In this document: one piece after another, positions 10,872 through 22,072 of the stretch
Layout of the letters: every line of letters starts with the position of its first letter
Numbering within the stretch: the stretch's first letter is position 1
Source of the DNA: Tethya wilhelma
Taxonomy: Eukaryota; Porifera; Demospongiae; Tethyida; Tethyidae
Direction of reading: 5' to 3'
Assembly: GCA_964030475.1 (NCBI GenBank)
Contig: CAXIPT010000001.1
Location: forward strand, 9,625,510-9,689,509
Length of the DNA: 64,000 nt
Notes under the pieces: generated by a model
Seen by the model: only the letters and a program-made list of their open reading frames with translations
The model's database searches: none
What the model was told of the DNA's origin: nothing
Program-made: the position numbers and the translations under genes

Positions 10872-12195
10872 TAATTTTTGAGCATGCTGTATAAATTATA
10901 GCAGTACTAGTTTGCACTCTCAATTACTTTAGCTATACTGTGACGCTATAGCAGCAGTGAGCTATTGAAGAAGCAGGGACCAATTATTATCCAGTGATAT
11001 TTCAAGCAAGAAAACAAAAAATTAAAAAATTACTCCGTATTGATCCAAAAGATTGTGTACACTATAATAAGACTCTAAGAGAAATTGCAGGAAAATACAT
11101 GCTATAAATATAAACAAAGCCATTAAAATTATAAACCCGCTCAACAAACAATTCTTAGTTCCCAAAAATTACAATTCCTTATTGTAGTAAGACAAACTGA
11201 ACCTCTGAGAGCTCGAGCTTGAGGAGCTCGAGGGTCCACTATCAGAGATTCTCCTGCATTATAATTATTTACCTTTTAATGATGATTATCCTTAAGCAAA
11301 ATTATATCTGACTTCTATATCAGCCAAACTTGTCATTAAGTCAATTAATGTCCCTATACTGTGGCAACCTTGTCGATCAGTACATAAGCATGCAAGTATA
11401 ATGCATGTGCATGATTGAAGATTTGTATTTGTAATCTGGCTTCTTTCTCTCTCTTTTCTAAAAGGTGCTTCAGCGTTTTAACTATTTAGAACTTGCTGGC
11501 ATCTACAGCGCATGCTCTTGAATCCTAAAAGGTGCTTCAGTGTTTCAAGTTTTTAGAACATGCTCTCATCTACTGCATGCTGGCCAAATGAATGGTGAAA
11601 TGTCATATATACCCCTTAGCATGGAGCACCCTCATGGCCAGCAGCTGCAGTGGATGAGAGCATGCATATAGTGGCTTTAAATTTGCTTCAATAGAAACTC
11701 CACATGTGCAATTATATAAGACCTTGGGGATCGCCATAAGCTGAACCAACAATTTAGTATTATATTGACTATTATTATTATTATTTTATTATAATTATTA
11801 TAATAATTATTATTATTGCTTTATATACAGCATGTGACATTATGCATCAAGAATATGAGATACTATAAGGTATATAGCTGGGTAGCTAAGACTAGACATG
11901 CTGATGGACAGCTATATAAAATAGCAGCCATGAGTTACATGCATAAAAACAAAGCAAACAACAACAACAACAACTACAGCGTCAGGTAGTATATCTTAGG
12001 CATAGATCTACTCCTTGTTCTGGAAGCTATTGGGCCATGCAGAAACAACATGAGCAATAGGAGTCCAAACAACTTTTCTGCGATAGATTGTAAGACCACA
12101 GGACCTGGTATGCCATGACGTTCGCTGTAACCAACATTTCTGCTGCAGCATATGAAACATCTAGATCTGAACCACTGTCACTAGACTGACCAGGA
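10872..12195. other. no gene seen; simple repeats
   Basis: AT-rich non-coding stretch. It holds the tandem pair at 11460-11592 and a TTA/TAA hairpin-capable run near 11763-11820. Confidence 0.5.
11460..11592. repeat. 67-bp tandem duplication
   Basis: AAAAGGTGCTTCAG...TTTAGAACxTGCT...CATCTAC occurs twice with a period of 67 bp and several differences. Confidence 0.75.
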
Positions 12196-12249
12196 GTGGA
12201 ATTGGCATTAGACCGAAGGTCAGGGCACCTAGAACTGTGTCTCTTCTGT

Positions 12250-13110
12250 CTACTAGCTCTATATATTCTTCTTCACTGGTGTCCATGGACTTCTCCTTCC
12301 CATTCATACTATATTTCACTCCAGGCTTATCATCATGCATTTCAAATTAACATTCAAAGCCATGTTCAGCTCCCACACCTGCACATGCTTCCAACAGTCA
12401 AATATAGTTAGCATCGATGAGCTTTTTTCCTCCAGTCTACCGGTAATTTTAGGAGTCTCTCAAGGGGATTTCTGGCCATGGGCCCACTGCATGTTCTTTG
12501 TGATCTACATGCAGATTAATGATCTTCCTCTAGCTGTCTATATATATCAACCAAACTCACCTTTTCCTCTTTGCTGCATAATGAAACCAAGTGTCTCAAG
12601 TCCGGATCCATTGGGAGCAATGCAAATGTCTCACTTCTCCAATCTGATCTCTGTATTCTCATGGAGTGGAGCACATGCAGAATGGAAACTTATACCTTCA
12701 ATGAATTGAAATGCTTTTTACTGACATTTACCAATCATTCCATGCAAGTGATACAGCACCACTAGCACCCTTATACTCCATCAATGACTCACCTATAGCA
12801 TGCAGTCTCTTCTTGCTCAGTTCACAAAGATCTTGGCATTATTGCTTAATATCTCAATTGATGAGCACATATCCTTGATCACTTTAAAAGCCTACGTAGG
12901 TCTACTAAGATTCGCTTTTAACTCCTCCAATAGTTACATGTTGCGGTAAGTGCAACCTCTATCTATATATCTTTCGTTCGATCAAACCTAGTATATCTCT
13001 AAAATCTGGCAGCCTTCTTTACTGAAAGAAAGTGTCCAGCTCGAGATATATAAGTATTGAATGATTTGACTTCACACTATACAAAGCCACTTAAAAGCAC
13101 TTAATTCAAT
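12250..13110 (+). pseudogene. degenerate LINE reverse transcriptase
   Basis: Fragments in different frames recall the CR1/jockey-like RT: VISGVPQG-like at about 12440, FVIYMQINDLPLAVY at about 12500 (normally xLLFVIYINDLP), then a TKCLKSGS stretch, NELKCFLLTF, and SVQLEIYKY with HLKALNS at the end (normally a LExVQRRATKxI block). Frameshifts and stops are frequent. It could belong to the same LINE type as the tail at 7540-8103, which carries the more 3' part. Confidence 0.6.
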
Positions 13111-13248
13111 GATAATTTTATATACCGTAAATGCAATGAAATGGGTCTGTATACTGTGTAGCAGGATACAAGACTTTTATCTCCACTTTTATGTATTCAT
13201 GGGGTGACATTTCCAGTCGATCAGCATGCGGGCAGGTATCACACACTG

Positions 13249-13349
13249 GATTCATAAGGGTGAGCTGGAAGAAGCGATGAATAAGAATAATTCATCGCTT
13301 CTTCCAACTCACCCAATTCATCGCTTCTTCTAACTCACCCTTATGAATC
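13249..13349. repeat. strong hairpin with a duplicated right arm
   Basis: The left arm (13249-13282, GATTCATAAGGGTGAGCTGG...) is the reverse complement of 13316-13349 with two mismatches. A shorter copy of the right arm at 13290-13314 pairs equally well with the left arm, so two alternative stem-loops can form. Confidence 0.8.
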
Positions 13350-13350
13350 A

Positions 13351-13626
13351 GGCAGTGCAACAAGAGATATCTCAATACTTAAATTTTTTATTCCAAAGTC
13401 TCCTAATTGCCTGGCTATAATCAGAATTGTCAAATTCATGCTTGGTCATATCAGTTGGCTGTACATGTATTAACACACATGGCATACCTGACTGACTGCC
13501 ACAAATTTGAACCAATAATATTATAGTATAAGAACTGATAAGGGAACAAGACCAAAATGAAGTAGTCATGCATGTGCCGAAATTGAGATATCTATTGTTT
13601 CACTGATCACTTCTGGAAGCACTGCC
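13351..13626. mobile_element. 276-bp MITE-like element with imperfect TIRs
   Basis: It starts GGCAGTGC and ends GCACTGCC. Further in, AACAAGAGATATCTCAAT on the left matches the complement of ATTGAGATATCTATTGTT on the right, with about 18 extra bases in the right arm. It directly abuts the hairpin at 13249-13349. No target duplication was identified. Confidence 0.5.
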
Positions 13627-14104
13627 CAATTTCTACACCTATTATTTTCATGAAATTTTTACTACTTGTAATATTAATATTGTAGTCTTCCAGGGTATGC
13701 CTATTATTCCAGTTTTAGAGCCAGCATATTTCTTGATGCATCAGTGCTCATGGAATCCGGCACATCAATTCACAATTATTATACAAAAATCTCTCTAAAT
13801 ACCATCTTCCCAATTGAATTTAATACCGATATATTACTATTATGAAGTAAAAATTCTTGAACTGATATACACTGAGCCAGAGATTGGTGTTAGATTTTGC
13901 TGTATATGGTTGCAGCTAGCCACGTGGGTTCGCACATGCGCATATGCGTAGTAATTATTTAGCGCTTCTTTACAACACGTGCGCGCGGCTTCTTTCGAAG
14001 TTCAGACCAGAGACCAGAGCTGACCGTGAGTCAAAACCAAAAGCCCTGGCAACAACAGCCTTGAATTCCATCAGGAGAGTGCAGAACTGTGGTATCTACC
14101 TAGG

Positions 14105-17100
14105 ATGACAGACTGGTTGCAGGTAAGTTAGTAGGCTATAACACACTGCTTCACGTTATTGGTTTTTTATTGTGTTTTTTTTTTGCCCTTCAGTGTTTTG
14201 TTGAGTTGACTACAAAGCTGTGTATATGGGTTGTGTAGGCTTATACACACACTTAAACAATCAACCAACATATGCTAAGTTTGTTTTTTAATTTCACAGC
14301 CCAGTTGACCCAGGGCCATGGCTTTGCCCGGCCTATAAATAGTCATATAATTTGCTTGCTATTTTGAAAGAGAAGAGACAAGAATCTGTAAGCAGTCGGT
14401 TTTAAACTTATGCTTGAATTTCCATTTTGTGTGCATGTGTATTAATACACTCTTGGTATTATTATAGCTATAGTACTTTGGTTATCCATGTGCATTCTTT
14501 CCAGCTGTCAGATTACATGTGCATGTACTCCTCATCATTTCATCGTCTCTCTCCCTGGTGACAACTGTTATTGGTGTACATGGTGTCTTACTGACTGCAG
14601 CTGTAATCACTTCACTACCTGACGTGTCATTCCTAGAGCTGCATGTGTCGCTGCTAGGAAGGAGGAACAGCATTTAGTCTGAGCTATAGGACCAGGCAAG
14701 GTCTTTCAGAGGGAAGCTTGCTAAGGTGTGCAGTTTTGTGTTCCCATGCAGTGCAGCTGTTACTAGCTTATCTGTAGTAACATTGCATTGGTAATTACTC
14801 TATGTTCCCACCTGTTGGTATTGCTGTGGTTTTAAATGACCTGTGACCTGTGTTTTGGTTTGTGAATGATTACTATGCAGGAGTTGGTGAATGTAAGGCA
14901 TGGGCTATGCTGCTAAACTTGTGAAGTTGGTGGTACCATTTTTAACTCTTTTAGGATAACCAGAAGAGCTACTTGTGGCAACTTTATTTACAAGAAATAC
15001 AGGTAATCAAATATTTTAAGACATCCTTATAGTGGGAAACTTTGCTGACTCGTAACTTTTGTGAAGGTCTTTATAGTCGAGCATTTTTTTAATTTAAACT
15101 TTGCGGATTTGCAGTGCGAAACTTTCCTGCTATTTGGCAGTTTACCAGGAAGTGGTCTATGAGTAGAAACAGTTGTGAATATAGTTTTGTTCTGCTTATA
15201 TTGTCAATAGATCACTTGGTTGCCAATAGTGAGTGCACTGGGTTCTATACTTAGTGTGCACTGGTGAACTTGACTTTTATTTCCATTGAACAAAGAGTGC
15301 GTATGATTGTTGGACCATCTTGCATACGTTATGCATGATAGTTGCAACAGTCACATGTCGATCTGAAATTTTTGTGCAGGTCACTAATGCGCCTATCAAT
15401 GGTATGCCCCACCTCCCCCGTACGGGAACACGAGGAGAGATTGAGGGGCAAACCCGGGGATTATTTTTGAAATCACGTCCCAGGCTCGGGATATTAGACA
15501 TGTTCCGTAAACTAATAGATTTACGGATTAGAACCTCGTGCTCTTAAAAATGGCTGGTGAAAGCGCCGTTCTAGTGAATTTTGGAGAACATAGCAGAGTT
15601 GTGAAGTCAAGCGGGCTTGTAAAAGAGCTCAAGCAAGCTATTACAGAGTCCTTTACTGATGTTCTTCCAGCGGGTGCGACTATTTTTCTGAAGAAAAAGG
15701 ATGAAGACTGGGGAGGCATGTTTGTTGATCTGGGTGACTCTGACAAGGTGGATGACAAGAGTATCATTCAAGCATGCATTTTATCTCTAAAGGTATTTAT
15801 TTAAATAACTAGTTAAAAACTATATTAAATAAATACAATATATGTTTGATAGCTAAACTATTTGCCTGCCATGTAGCTCAGTATCAGTCTTGTTTTTGTG
15901 TGCAGTCATCCAATGGTGGGAACCCCAGAGTTCAAGCTGGCAGTGTTTCCCCAACGTTATTGAAGGATACCCATGATACTACGAGTGACGTGGTACATGT
16001 ATATACAGAACCTCCACTAGTTACTTCACCTCAAGGTGCTAGCCAGATGAGGATTGGTAGCACACCTGGTGGCTTTCTTTGTTTGACTCAACCTCAGGTA
16101 TTTTAATTATTAATTATCTCACTACTTTTTGTACACTGCATTGCTATGCTCACATGCACACACACACACACACACACACGTTTCTATAGACTATTGAAGA
16201 CTTTTCATCAAGTCCAAGTACAAGTTCCAATTCTTTGAATGTGGACACTGTTCCTGCAAATAGTAAGATATTGTATAATAAAGAGGACAAACGTCCATTG
16301 ACAGGCCATCAGATAGCAATGAATGCTGCTGTGGCAGAAATTTGTCAACGAGACCCTACACTACGTGACAAGAATCGGCGGGCAGAGTTGATCAAAATGG
16401 CACAGCTGCAAGTGTTTGAATCTGGCTATCAATATAAGAAGGGGAAGTCAAGGTTAGTAGATGTTGAACAATGTTGGATAATATTGCATATATATAAAGT
16501 CTTTCATATAACGTTTTTCTATTCTGTTGATCCAGATCAAAACGGTTCCAGCAAAGTACAGAAAGCGATGGAGAACCTCCTCCAAAGCGAGTTTACACCA
16601 ACAAAGTTGTGAGGGCTGAGAGACTACGAGATATTACTAGTGATTTGGAGCGACTCAGTGAAACTATTAAATATAAGGAGAAGAGAAGATATGTTGCTGA
16701 AACTGCTAAGAAGTATCAGTTGTGTGAAACCTTGACTGAAGAGATCTGCGACTGCGAAAGAGAATGCAGGACTTTGCGTGCCGAAAAGAAGAAGTATGAA
16801 AAGAAAGATGCTAAGTCTGACTCTTACCGGAAGCGGATTTCTAGTTCATCTGAGAAGCTTCAACGTTCAACAACACCCAGTTCTTCTGGAAATTCCACAC
16901 CAGCTAGACGATTCTCATTTTCACCACGTTCAAATCCTTCTAGTCGTATGCAATCTCCTTCCTCGGATTCCTATGTTGATTCTGAAACTGCTACATTTGA
17001 GTCTGAAGATGAGTTATCTGGATACACACTGTCTCCATCACTTCCAAAGTTGCGGCATAGTGCTCGCTGTCGACTGTCCTCCTCACCCCCTTTCTCTCCA

Positions 17101-20100
17101 CCTCCAGAATGTACACGTTCACCTGCCGGATTATCTCAGCAGCAACCTTCACCTGCCGGATTATCTCAGCAGCAACCTTCTCTTGCCGGATTATCTCAGC
17201 AGCAGGACGACGTGGATTTTTAGAGAGGCCTCCCTGTAGCAGTGCACATATTATAAGTGACGTGGCTCCCTCTACAGGGATCGAGGCCAATTCATACACT
17301 AGTACCAATTTACAAACACCTACAACTACAGAATTTAAGTGAGTATGAGCTAATAAATGATAGTATTTCTGTTTCGAAAGTAAAGAGTTTATCCCTTAAG
17401 GAATATATTGCCGTTCGTAAGTATATATGTACACAAGAACACCATGATTGTACCAAGTGTCCTCCAATGTTACGTGCTGCTGAAATTATCGTAAAAGAAA
17501 ATATATGTGTGTTATCTAAACTTTTCAAAACTGTATTTCCGGATGTTACCTATACCTCGATGCATGCAAAGCGCAAATTACTACAGCTTCCCCTAGTAGC
17601 TGTTCGAGTAGGAGACCCAGCAAGTGGGCAAGCAAAGTTGTTTGTTATGGAATATTTTTGTGGAGTCAATTACACAACTATTCATAATATCCTGGAAGAG
17701 AAGAAGTGCATTTCATCTCCATCTATTAGCAAGAGAGAGTTACATAAAATAGTGAGTCTAGCCCAAAGTGATAGGGAACGAGAGGTATTAAAGTATGCAG
17801 TTGTTAAAGTGGCTGGTTTAACTCCAGCTGCAGCTAGAAAAAAATTAGGACTGGCTAATATGGCTCAAAGAACAAAGAAAGTAGAGGAATGTATAGCAAG
17901 TGTTGTGGAGATACGCAGAGCTTATGAGAGCATTGCTGCTGCCAGAATAAAAACTGTGATAGACTCTTCCAGTGATGAAAATGATTCAAGTGAAGAGCCT
18001 GCAGCTGACAATGAAGAGCAAGTAAGCTTAAGCATTGATAATGCATCTCTTCTGGACATGCTACTAAAGGAAAGCACCTTTAATTGGTTTGAGTTTAGAC
18101 AAAAAGCTATGGAAAGACTTGCTGAAATGAGTGATGTCGCTGAAGAAAATATCGATGACTATCTTGCTGAATACTATCAGCAATTGAAAATGAGGCAGTT
18201 TACTGAAACCGAGAAGCAGCAAACAAGTGTGTCATACCAAGCTTTCTGGTCAGAAGAGCTGATAGACGAACAGGCAAAAAATCGTCATGCCAGGTTTCTC
18301 AATGGAGAAATAGTCACGGATTCTGAGTCAGACGATCCAAGTGCTTACCTGACACAGATTGAAAGAGATGTCTCCAATCCTATTATTGTGAAAAAAATCA
18401 ATGCTATAAAACGGCAAACTAGAAGACGCAGGGCAAAGTATATTGAAAAACAACATTTTCTTGGTAAGAAACGATCAAAGGTGCTGAACAACATCCCAAC
18501 CAAATATCCTAATATTGGCAAAGAGATTGAGAGCTTTGTTGAAAGCTGTAATGTGGGTGCAGATGCCTGGAGGAGGACAGGTGTCCTCACCTTTGATGGT
18601 AACAAGAAGATAGAAAAGAAATGTACCTATCGCAGAATTAAAGAACATTTAGAACAAGTTTACCGGCGAAACTTTTCTTATGGTACTGTAATACAGCTGT
18701 GTGTGGCTCGAAATCGACGTAGACAATCTGCTAAACGTTATCATGGTGTTGCTCATGTGACCAGCCGTCGTGCACGCAAAGGATTTGAAATGAAGTTAAA
18801 TCCTGATCGCCATTGGAGTGCTGCATTCTACAGGAATCTTAACATTCTGCAATATTCGGATGGTTGTGATATACTCAATATCAACAGAGATGATCAAGCT
18901 GGATTTAGACTTGATACCATGACCACTCATCATCAGTATACCGTCCCTGTAGTAAGAGGGAAAGAAGCAATTACTACTCACACTGATTATGTAAATCGCT
19001 ATCCTTCAGTCATTCAAACAACCTGTTACAACTTCAGTGCAACAGAGACTACTATGGAGTTGTGTGCTGGTGTAACAAAGGCCCAACCAATTTTTCAGAA
19101 GTCTCCAGCCCAACATGCTAGTGACCTATATATGCTCAGCAAAAGGGAGGAATTAAAAGACGCATTTGTCAATCCTAAAACAGGAGTTGAGAAGCGAATC
19201 GATTGCATACGTGTCGACGGTGCAGGAGATGAAGGGCCTTCGCACCACGAGGTCCAATTTTATTGGACTGAATGGCACTTGCAGAGGAATAAGATTGCAA
19301 CTCTTGTTACAGCAAGAAATAGTGGAGCCAGTTATATGAATAGAGTTGAACTCCAAAATGGCTGTTTGACTAGAGCACACAGCAACCTATTCATTCCCTC
19401 TACTCTCAATGGCAGTTGCTTGACTGAGGGCGGTAAAGTGGACCAAGATATGCTCCATAGCAACTTAAACTCAGCAATAGATGTTTATATTCAACGCTGC
19501 AACGAATGTCCTTGTGGAGAGACAGTTATTCACCTCTATAAAGGTATACAGGCTGAATATGACAAGAGAGAGAAATTGATTGTTTTTTTGAAGGGTTCGA
19601 AACTCAAAAAGGAACAGCTACAAAGGCAAGATCCAGAGTTATACGAGTACTTCCATACCATCTGGAATCTGAGGTGTCACCATATGGTTGAAGGTCTTCC
19701 TTCTAAATATATCTTCTTTCTCAGATGTTGTTTGTCTAGAGACTGTGTACATCCTCTCTGTTCAGTTCTAGATGAACTTCCTTGCTGGTATGATGGAGGA
19801 CCACCCTTGACTTTCCTTCCATTGCCTGTAACTGACATTAACCGTCCGTATGGCAGCATTAATTGCGATGATTGCAAAGGAGTGTGCTGTGGACATTATT
19901 TAAGACCAGAGAGCCATCTTTCAAACCTACAGTTGAGCACTCAGCCTGTTTGTGTCCCACCATCAGATGTTATCAAGGCTCACGGAACACCAACTGATGA
20001 ACATGATTTTGAAAAACTTGCTAAAGATGTAATGCTGTCAAAAGATGACCTTCAGATCTGGATTAATCATCTTGAAGCTGTAGCCAATAACAGAAAGAAG

Positions 20101-20860
20101 GGAGCTATTAAAGCTGCAGCAACCCGAAGAAAGAAGAAAGGCCAGAAATCTGTAACTCTGTGCAGTGTGTGTGGCAGACCTTGGGAAGACGAGACAGCAC
20201 AAGTAGAGGATTGGATCGAATGTGAGTCATGTGAAAGATGGTTTCACTGGGAGTGTGAGGGTGTAGTAGAAGAGCCAGAACACTTTATTTGCCATCAGTG
20301 CTCCAGTTAACTTCTAATTGTTTTTTTTTAATGTTCTTTAAACTGCATTGTGTATATAAATTTTAATTTTAATTTAATGTTGTGACAAAAATTAATGTAA
20401 TTGTATGCTTAAAAGAGTATTAAATTCATTAAATTATCTGTGTTTCTGTTCTTGATTAATCTGCAAAGAGGAGAGAATCCCGTATCATCCCCTATATTAC
20501 CCCCACATATGGTGGGAGATGGAGGGGAATTAGATTGAGAAATGTGCCCCAGGTGAGGAGCTTTCTCCTGTGGTTAATTACAAATTCCCCTATAATCCCC
20601 ACCCTTTCCTTTGGGGGAGGTGGGGCATACCATTGATAGGCGCATAACGCTAACTAGTGATGAGGCTTGTGTTGAAACTAGCTTAAATATTAAAAATTCC
20701 GAAAATCCCATTTTGTGCTCCCTAAGTACAGTATACCTTCTCTGTCCGCAAAAAGTTGGAGATTCTTGTATTTGATGATAGCTTCCTCAAACAATTGCTT
20801 CCTAAACATTCAGCCCAGGTACATCATTTGACTGTTGAAAGCATTTTTAATGAATTCTAG
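14105..20860 (+). CDS. small three-exon gene, 64 codons, intron hosts a transposon
   Basis: Three exons join in phase 0: 14105-14122 (MTDWLQ, donor GTAAGT), 14955-15002 (DNQKSYLWQLYLQEIQ, acceptor TTTTAG, donor GTAATC) and 20732-20860 (YTFSVRKKLEILVFDDSFLK... ending ESIFNEF, TAG). The first exon follows a GC-richer leader near 13975-14100. The 5257-bp transposon 15388-20644 lies entirely in intron 2 and ends 87 bases before exon 3. I do not recognise the protein. It may be longer if the CAG/GTACAT inside exon 3 is used as a donor. Support is splice-site quality and frame only. Confidence 0.45.
15388..15419. repeat. left terminal inverted repeat of the 5257-bp transposon
   Basis: 32 bp, identical to the complement of 20613-20644. 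Left flank is CACTAA, with TAA as the duplicated target. Confidence 0.9.
15550..17223 (+). CDS. transposon gene, upstream part (four exons)
   Basis: ATG at 15550 follows AAAA. The exons are 15550-15792, 15906-16097, 16190-16452 and 16536 onward, all with GT-AG borders and matching phases; in this reading the frame ends with TAG at 17221-17223 after 461 codons. Exon 1 (VLVNFGEHSRVVKSSGLVKE...ATIFLKKKDEDWGGMFVDLG) looks like a small beta-grasp-type domain by pattern only. Exon 3 has RPLTGHQIAMNAAVAEICQR and FESGYQYKKGKSR, a block I recall from other sponge transposon-like proteins. Exon 4 is a charged coiled coil followed by a Ser/Pro-rich linker and three SPAGLSQQQP repeats. Because the next long frame lacks a start codon, the two parts are probably one protein joined by an intron I could not place. 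Confidence 0.7.
17119..17208. repeat. three 30-bp in-frame repeats
   Basis: TCACCTGCCGGATTATCTCA-type units of 30 bp occur three times and encode SPAGLSQQQP. The third copy has diverged slightly. Confidence 0.9.
17332..20310 (+). CDS. transposase-like protein with C-terminal PHD-like finger
   Basis: An uninterrupted frame of about 990 codons reads from NLSEYELINDSI to FICHQCSS and TAA at 20308-20310. It has no ATG near its 5' end, and CTACAG at 17326-17331 is a likely splice acceptor, so it should continue the upstream exons. In the middle, NINRDDQAGFRLD, CIRVDGAGDEGPSHHEVQFY and NRVELQNGCLTRAH are acidic blocks that could supply a DDE triad. A basic KKxxRRKKK stretch precedes the last 55 residues. 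Those carry CSVCGRPW, WIECESCERWFHWEC and FICHQC, the spacing of a PHD finger (C4HC3), a histone-tail reader in many proteins. A related fragment lies at 42180-42390. The catalytic assignment is inference. Confidence 0.75.
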   Translation, partial: NLSEYELINDSISVSKVKSLSLKEYIAVRKYICTQEHHDCTKCPPMLRAAEIIVKENICVLSKLFKTVFPDVTYTSMHAKRKLLQLPLVAVRVGDPASGQAKLFVMEYFCGVNYTTIHNILEEKKCISSPSISKRELHKIVSLAQSDREREVLKYAVVKVAGLTPAAARKKLGLANMAQRTKKVEECIASVVEIRRAYESIAAARIKTVIDSSSDENDSSEEPAADNEEQVSLSIDNASLLDMLLKESTFNWFEFRQKAMERLAEMSDVAEENIDDYLAEYYQQLKMRQFTETEKQQTSVSYQAFWSEELIDEQAKNRHARFLNGEIVTDSESDDPSAYLTQIERDVSNPIIVKKINAIKRQTRRRRAKYIEKQHFLGKKRSKVLNNIPTKYPNIGKEIESFVESCNVGADAWRRTGVLTFDGNKKIEKKCTYRRIKEHLEQVYRRNFSYGTVIQLCVARNRRRQSAKRYHGVAHVTSRRARKGFEMKLNPDRHWSAAFYRNLNILQYSDGCDILNINRDDQAGFRLDTMTTHHQYTVPVVRGKEAITTHTDYVNRYPSVIQTTCYNFSATETTMELCAGVTKAQPIFQKSPAQHASDLYMLSKREELKDAFVNPKTGVEKRIDCIRVDGAGDEGPSHHEVQFYWTEWHLQRNKIATLVTARNSGASYMNRVELQNGCLTRAHSNLFIPSTLNGSCLTEGGKVDQDMLHSNLNSAIDVYIQRCNECPCGETVIHLYKGIQAEYDKREKLIVFLKGSKLKKEQLQRQDPELYEYFHTIWNLRCHHMVEGLPSKYIFFLRCCLSRDCVHPLCSVLDELPCWYDGGPPLTFLPLPVTDINRPYGSINCDDCKGVCCGHYLRPESHLSNLQLSTQPVCVPPSDVIKAHGTPTDEHDFEKLAKDVMLSKDDLQIWINHLEAVANNRKKGAIKAAATRRKKKGQKSVTLCSVCGRPWEDETAQVEDWIECESCERWFHWECEGVVEEPEHFICHQCSS
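20613..20644. repeat. right terminal inverted repeat of the 5257-bp transposon
   Basis: Exact complement of the left end, followed by TAA at 20645-20647. Confidence 0.9.
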
Positions 20861-21320
20861 AGGAATAATATGGTTAGCTTGGTTAGCCAAGACTGCAAAA
20901 ATTTCAGACATTGTAGCCTGGTTGTGTTGCTGCTCATCTTGTGTAGCTACTAATTTCTTGTCATTGTAGCAATTATTATAATTGTTTACATTGACACAAA
21001 GTCACAATCTTCTGAAGTGCACACTAATTGATCAATGGTGGATGTTACTGGCATGCATGTCTTTGTAGAATGTGGCAGTCATGTCAGAGGGTTTCTGAAA
21101 TTTATTTTTCTGATGGTTATTCTTTTTCCCTTTTTATATATATATTATGTGCTAAACCTAAAATGTATACTATAGCTTGATTGACCAAGCCTTGTAGGGA
21201 TATGGGATATCTATTCATAATATTATTACCATTGCTTAATTTTGTTGAATGGGTCGAGTGTACACTCCAAGCTAAATATAATAAACACTAAACATTAATT
21301 ATTTTAACCCTGGTTAGTTA
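20861..21320. other. no gene seen
   Basis: AT-rich sequence between the end of the small host gene and the gypsy-like element. Confidence 0.5.
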
Positions 21321-21712
21321 TGTAACACCGCTGAATAATTGTAACAGAAATTGTAGTCTCAAAATCCTACACATTAAAGCTAGCTGTTCTATTTATATAC
21401 AAACAAGTGAAAGGGAGAGGCTCTGAGGTTCCCTCCAACACAAAGATATGGCCTAACACACAAAGCACAAGAGTAAGGCTAGACAGAAATTAATATGAGG
21501 ACAAGCCACTAAACCACTAACACAAAAATGAATGGAACAAAGACATGCATGCACACAAAGGATAATCTCAAACACAAATAACTATAGGTATCTACTCTCA
21601 CAAAACTTAATAAAACAGAATGTAAACATGTGTAAAGTAAACAAACAATGTAAACATGCATAAAGTAAACAAACAAAAGTGAATTACCTAACGTATCATG
21701 TACAGTCTTACA
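21321..21712 (-). repeat. 3' LTR (392 bp)
   Basis: TG...CA ends on the plus strand. It is a direct repeat of 23070-23495 and shares long identical stretches. A G-rich tract (GAGAGGGGGGCTG on the minus strand) immediately precedes it. Confidence 0.9.
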
Positions 21713-22072
21713 CAGCCCCCCTCTCAGGTGGAATCTGTCCCGGATTCTGTCTTTAAAGTTCAATGTTCACCCATAGATAATGTAGGCTAATGGATGTGAA
21801 ACATTTCCGTTTACGTAAAAAATTGTATGACGCAAACATTGCAGCGACCAATGATGTCATGATGTCACTCATGGAGCATAGTCTTAATCTATCACAAGGT
21901 ACAATCAATCTTCGTCTTGTCCTCTGTACATCCTGCCGGTCCGATAACTCGAATTAGACAAACAAGTGACTATCTTGAACGGGCCGCTTGACGAATGATG
22001 AAACTTTTTCTGCATACCCTTATGCACAACAGATGAATGCATCAAAACAATATCACCTTTCTGGTACAATGT

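Larger units (their letters stand above)
15388..20644 (+). mobile_element. 5257-bp DNA transposon, perfect 32-bp TIRs, TAA duplication
   Basis: The first 32 bases (TGCGCCTATCAATGGTATGC... to 15419) are the exact reverse complement of 20613-20644. TAA flanks both ends (15385-15387 and 20645-20647), consistent with a 3-bp target duplication. Both subterminal regions are rich in GGGGATTAT-like and CCCC motifs. Inside, in one orientation, lie a four-exon upstream coding part and a long exon encoding a transposase-like protein with a C-terminal PHD-like finger. No stop interrupts the long exon. Perfect ends and open frames suggest a young, possibly still mobile copy. A TWA duplication is known for PIF/Harbinger elements, but the protein does not look like their transposase, so I leave the superfamily open. 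Confidence 0.9.

Noticed and set aside
17109..17342. Alternative frame with repeated CRIISAATFT
   Set aside because: Shadow of the in-frame SPAGLSQQQP repeats; kept only as a note because the exon junction to the next frame is unresolved.
15385..20660. CACTA (EnSpm) assignment for the 5257-bp transposon
   Set aside because: CACTA/TAGTG are at unequal distances and their outer flanks show no 2-3 bp duplication, whereas TAA directly flanks the perfect 32-bp ends.
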